Source of the DNA: Phycisphaeraceae bacterium
GTDB taxonomy: Bacteria > Planctomycetota > Phycisphaerae > Phycisphaerales > UBA1924
DNA length: 64,000 nucleotides
Direction: 5' to 3'
NCBI GenBank assembly: GCA_019636655.1
Contig: JAHBXB010000001.1
Span: 992,001-1,056,000 of the forward strand
Part shown: positions 62,960 through 64,000 of the stretch, in pieces
Layout of the letters: each line of letters opens with the position of its first letter
Position numbering within the stretch: the first letter of the stretch is position 1
Notes under the pieces: model-generated
What the model saw: the letters and a program-made list of their open reading frames with translations, nothing else
Databases searched by the model: none
Told to the model about the DNA's origin: nothing
Translations under genes and position numbers: made by a program

Positions 62960-63364
62960 ATGCACGGAAGCCTGTCCCTCGCCGCGGTCGACGTGAACTC
63001 CTACGCCGCCGTCCTGCTGCTGATCCTGATGGCGGTCGGGTTCGCGGTATTCAATATCGTCGTCACTCTCATGGTCGGCCCGAAGCGCGACGGCCGGACG
63101 AAGGGAAGCACGTACGAGGCGGGGATGAACCCCATCGGGACCGCGCGCAAGCGGTTCAATGTCCGGTTCTACCTCATCGCCGTGGTCTTCCTGGTCTTTG
63201 ATATCGAGATCATCTTCCTGTACCCGTGGGCGGTGACGTTCCCCTCCCTCGACATGCACACGCCCGAGGCGCGGATGTGGCTCTTCCGCATCCTGTTCTT
63301 CCTTTTCACCAGCGTGGTCGCGTACGTCTACGGATTTCGGAAGGGCGTCTTCCGGTTCGACTGA
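62960..63364 (+). CDS. nuoA: NADH-quinone oxidoreductase subunit A
   Basis: 134 residues from MHGSLSLA at 62960. Three spans: [41 protein letters not shown] and [19 protein letters not shown]. The loop YEAGMNPIG and KRFNVRFYL are the family core; the loop Cys of many ND3/NuoA proteins is Ala here. Part of the complex I proton-pumping arm. No other nuo gene follows: the next gene is convergent and unrelated, so this subunit is encoded apart from the usual nuoBCD unless those lie outside the window. Confidence 0.92.
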   Translation: MHGSLSLAAVDVNSYAAVLLLILMAVGFAVFNIVVTLMVGPKRDGRTKGSTYEAGMNPIGTARKRFNVRFYLIAVVFLVFDIEIIFLYPWAVTFPSLDMHTPEARMWLFRILFFLFTSVVAYVYGFRKGVFRFD

Positions 63365-63372
63365 TCGCGTGC

Positions 63373-63996
63373 TCACACGTGCCCGACGGACTGCCACGCC
63401 TTGATAGCGTCCACCGGGTAGACGAGCATGAGCACGTTGAGCGTCAGGTTGTCGCGGATCACCACGAGCAACAGCAACTCGATCGCGACCAGCAGGGCCA
63501 GCGTCTTCTTCCACCCCAGCGCCTGGGCAAGGAAGAAGCCGGCGATGCACGAGAGCACATCGCCCAGCGAGTTGACCACGCTGTCACCCAGGTAGTCCAG
63601 CGACATCGTCGCGGAGCGGTACCGATCGATGATGATCGGCGAGTTCTCCAGCACCTCCCACGCGGCGGCGATGCCGATCGCCGTGCACAGCCGCCACGAT
63701 CGTGTCCATTGCGGCGTTGCCCATGCGAGCACCATGTAGAAGATCAGCCCGTGCGACAGGTGGGTGATGCTGTACGGATCGATCAAGTGCTGTGAACAGT
63801 GCGGGGTCCACACATCCCACGACCACAGCCGGACCTCACCGCACTGGCACCACCACCGCCGGCCCTCCAGCCTCATGGCGGCCACCATCGCGACGATGAT
63901 GGCCGCTGAGGCGCCCAATGCAGCCCAACCCTGCGCCGGGGCGGCCGGTGGGCCACTGACCGCAGGCGGCTGAGGTGACGTGGAGCCGGGGGACAC
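63373..63996 (-). CDS. DUF2585-family membrane protein
   Basis: 207 residues, GTG start at 63996; the frame may extend past the window edge. About five hydrophobic segments. RRWWCQCGEVRLWSWDVWTPHCSQH and the central SITHLSHGLIFY and AAWEVLENSPIIIDRYR are the hallmarks of DUF2585 (UPF0314), an integral membrane family of unknown function. WEVLENSP is strikingly conserved in the family. Its stop is 8 bp from that of convergent nuoA. Confidence 0.82.
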   Translation of the reverse strand: MSPGSTSPQPPAVSGPPAAPAQGWAALGASAAIIVAMVAAMRLEGRRWWCQCGEVRLWSWDVWTPHCSQHLIDPYSITHLSHGLIFYMVLAWATPQWTRSWRLCTAIGIAAAWEVLENSPIIIDRYRSATMSLDYLGDSVVNSLGDVLSCIAGFFLAQALGWKKTLALLVAIELLLLVVIRDNLTLNVLMLVYPVDAIKAWQSVGHV

Positions 63997-64000
63997 GTGC

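Overview
The window is GC-rich, densely coded bacterial chromosome, most likely from the Planctomycetota, class Phycisphaerae. This rests on secreted proteins ending in GC-type dockerin modules (1-1384, 9107-11398, 11554-12918), a PEP-CTERM-like protein with a PTPG sorting tail (1476-2255), pseudopilins with an H-x9-DG style C-terminus (7729-8694), a DksA homologue that has lost most zinc cysteines, and a planctomycete-style secretin/STN/pseudopilin cluster. I see no rRNA, tRNA, CRISPR array, insertion sequence or prophage. The lineage call is inference from these families, not from a marker gene alignment.

Layout. 0-4 kb: 3' end of a dockerin-tailed GH13 alpha-amylase, a PEP-CTERM protein and a secreted esterase. 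3.8-7.7 kb: a sugar ABC importer operon on the minus strand (permease, binding protein, double ATPase). 7.7-13 kb: an orphan pseudopilin, two secreted dockerin proteins (one a predicted nuclease) and a response regulator. 13.6-26.7 kb: housekeeping and envelope genes (dacB, ubiD, methyltransferase, ABC exporter pair, proC, accA, dksA-like, lspA, TPR membrane protein, cupin, metallo-hydrolase).

26.7-35.2 kb is the most distinctive region. A minus-strand cluster runs STN-domain protein, two pseudopilins, a small membrane protein, a GspH-like pseudopilin, another small membrane protein, a giant secretin and a TPR lipoprotein. The secretin carries, after its channel domain, a second STN domain and then a pseudopilin-like head that matches the neighbouring pseudopilins. 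No GspE-type ATPase or GspF platform gene lies in the cluster. The leader of the pilin genes holds three successive inverted repeats, and a strong hairpin separates the two pilin genes.

35.3-43.7 kb: gamma-glutamyltransferase and ribokinase (divergent), then a TetR-controlled export operon (tetR, DevC-like permease, ATPase, HlyD adaptor, outer-membrane factor) with a promoter/operator readable directly upstream. 43.7-55 kb: a giant FAD/Fe-S dehydrogenase, a DUF4139 protein, an orphan pseudopilin with a long leader, a RidA protein, an acyl-CoA ligase, a SPOR lipoprotein and an unrecognised lipoprotein.

55-62.7 kb: a continuous minus-strand protein-folding cluster, in transcription order groEL2, two small proteins, dedA, groES, groEL1, dnaJ, grpE, fmdB-like, acpS. 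The window ends with an isolated nuoA and a DUF2585 membrane protein. Start codons were chosen by Shine-Dalgarno position and family length; GTG and TTG starts occur several times.
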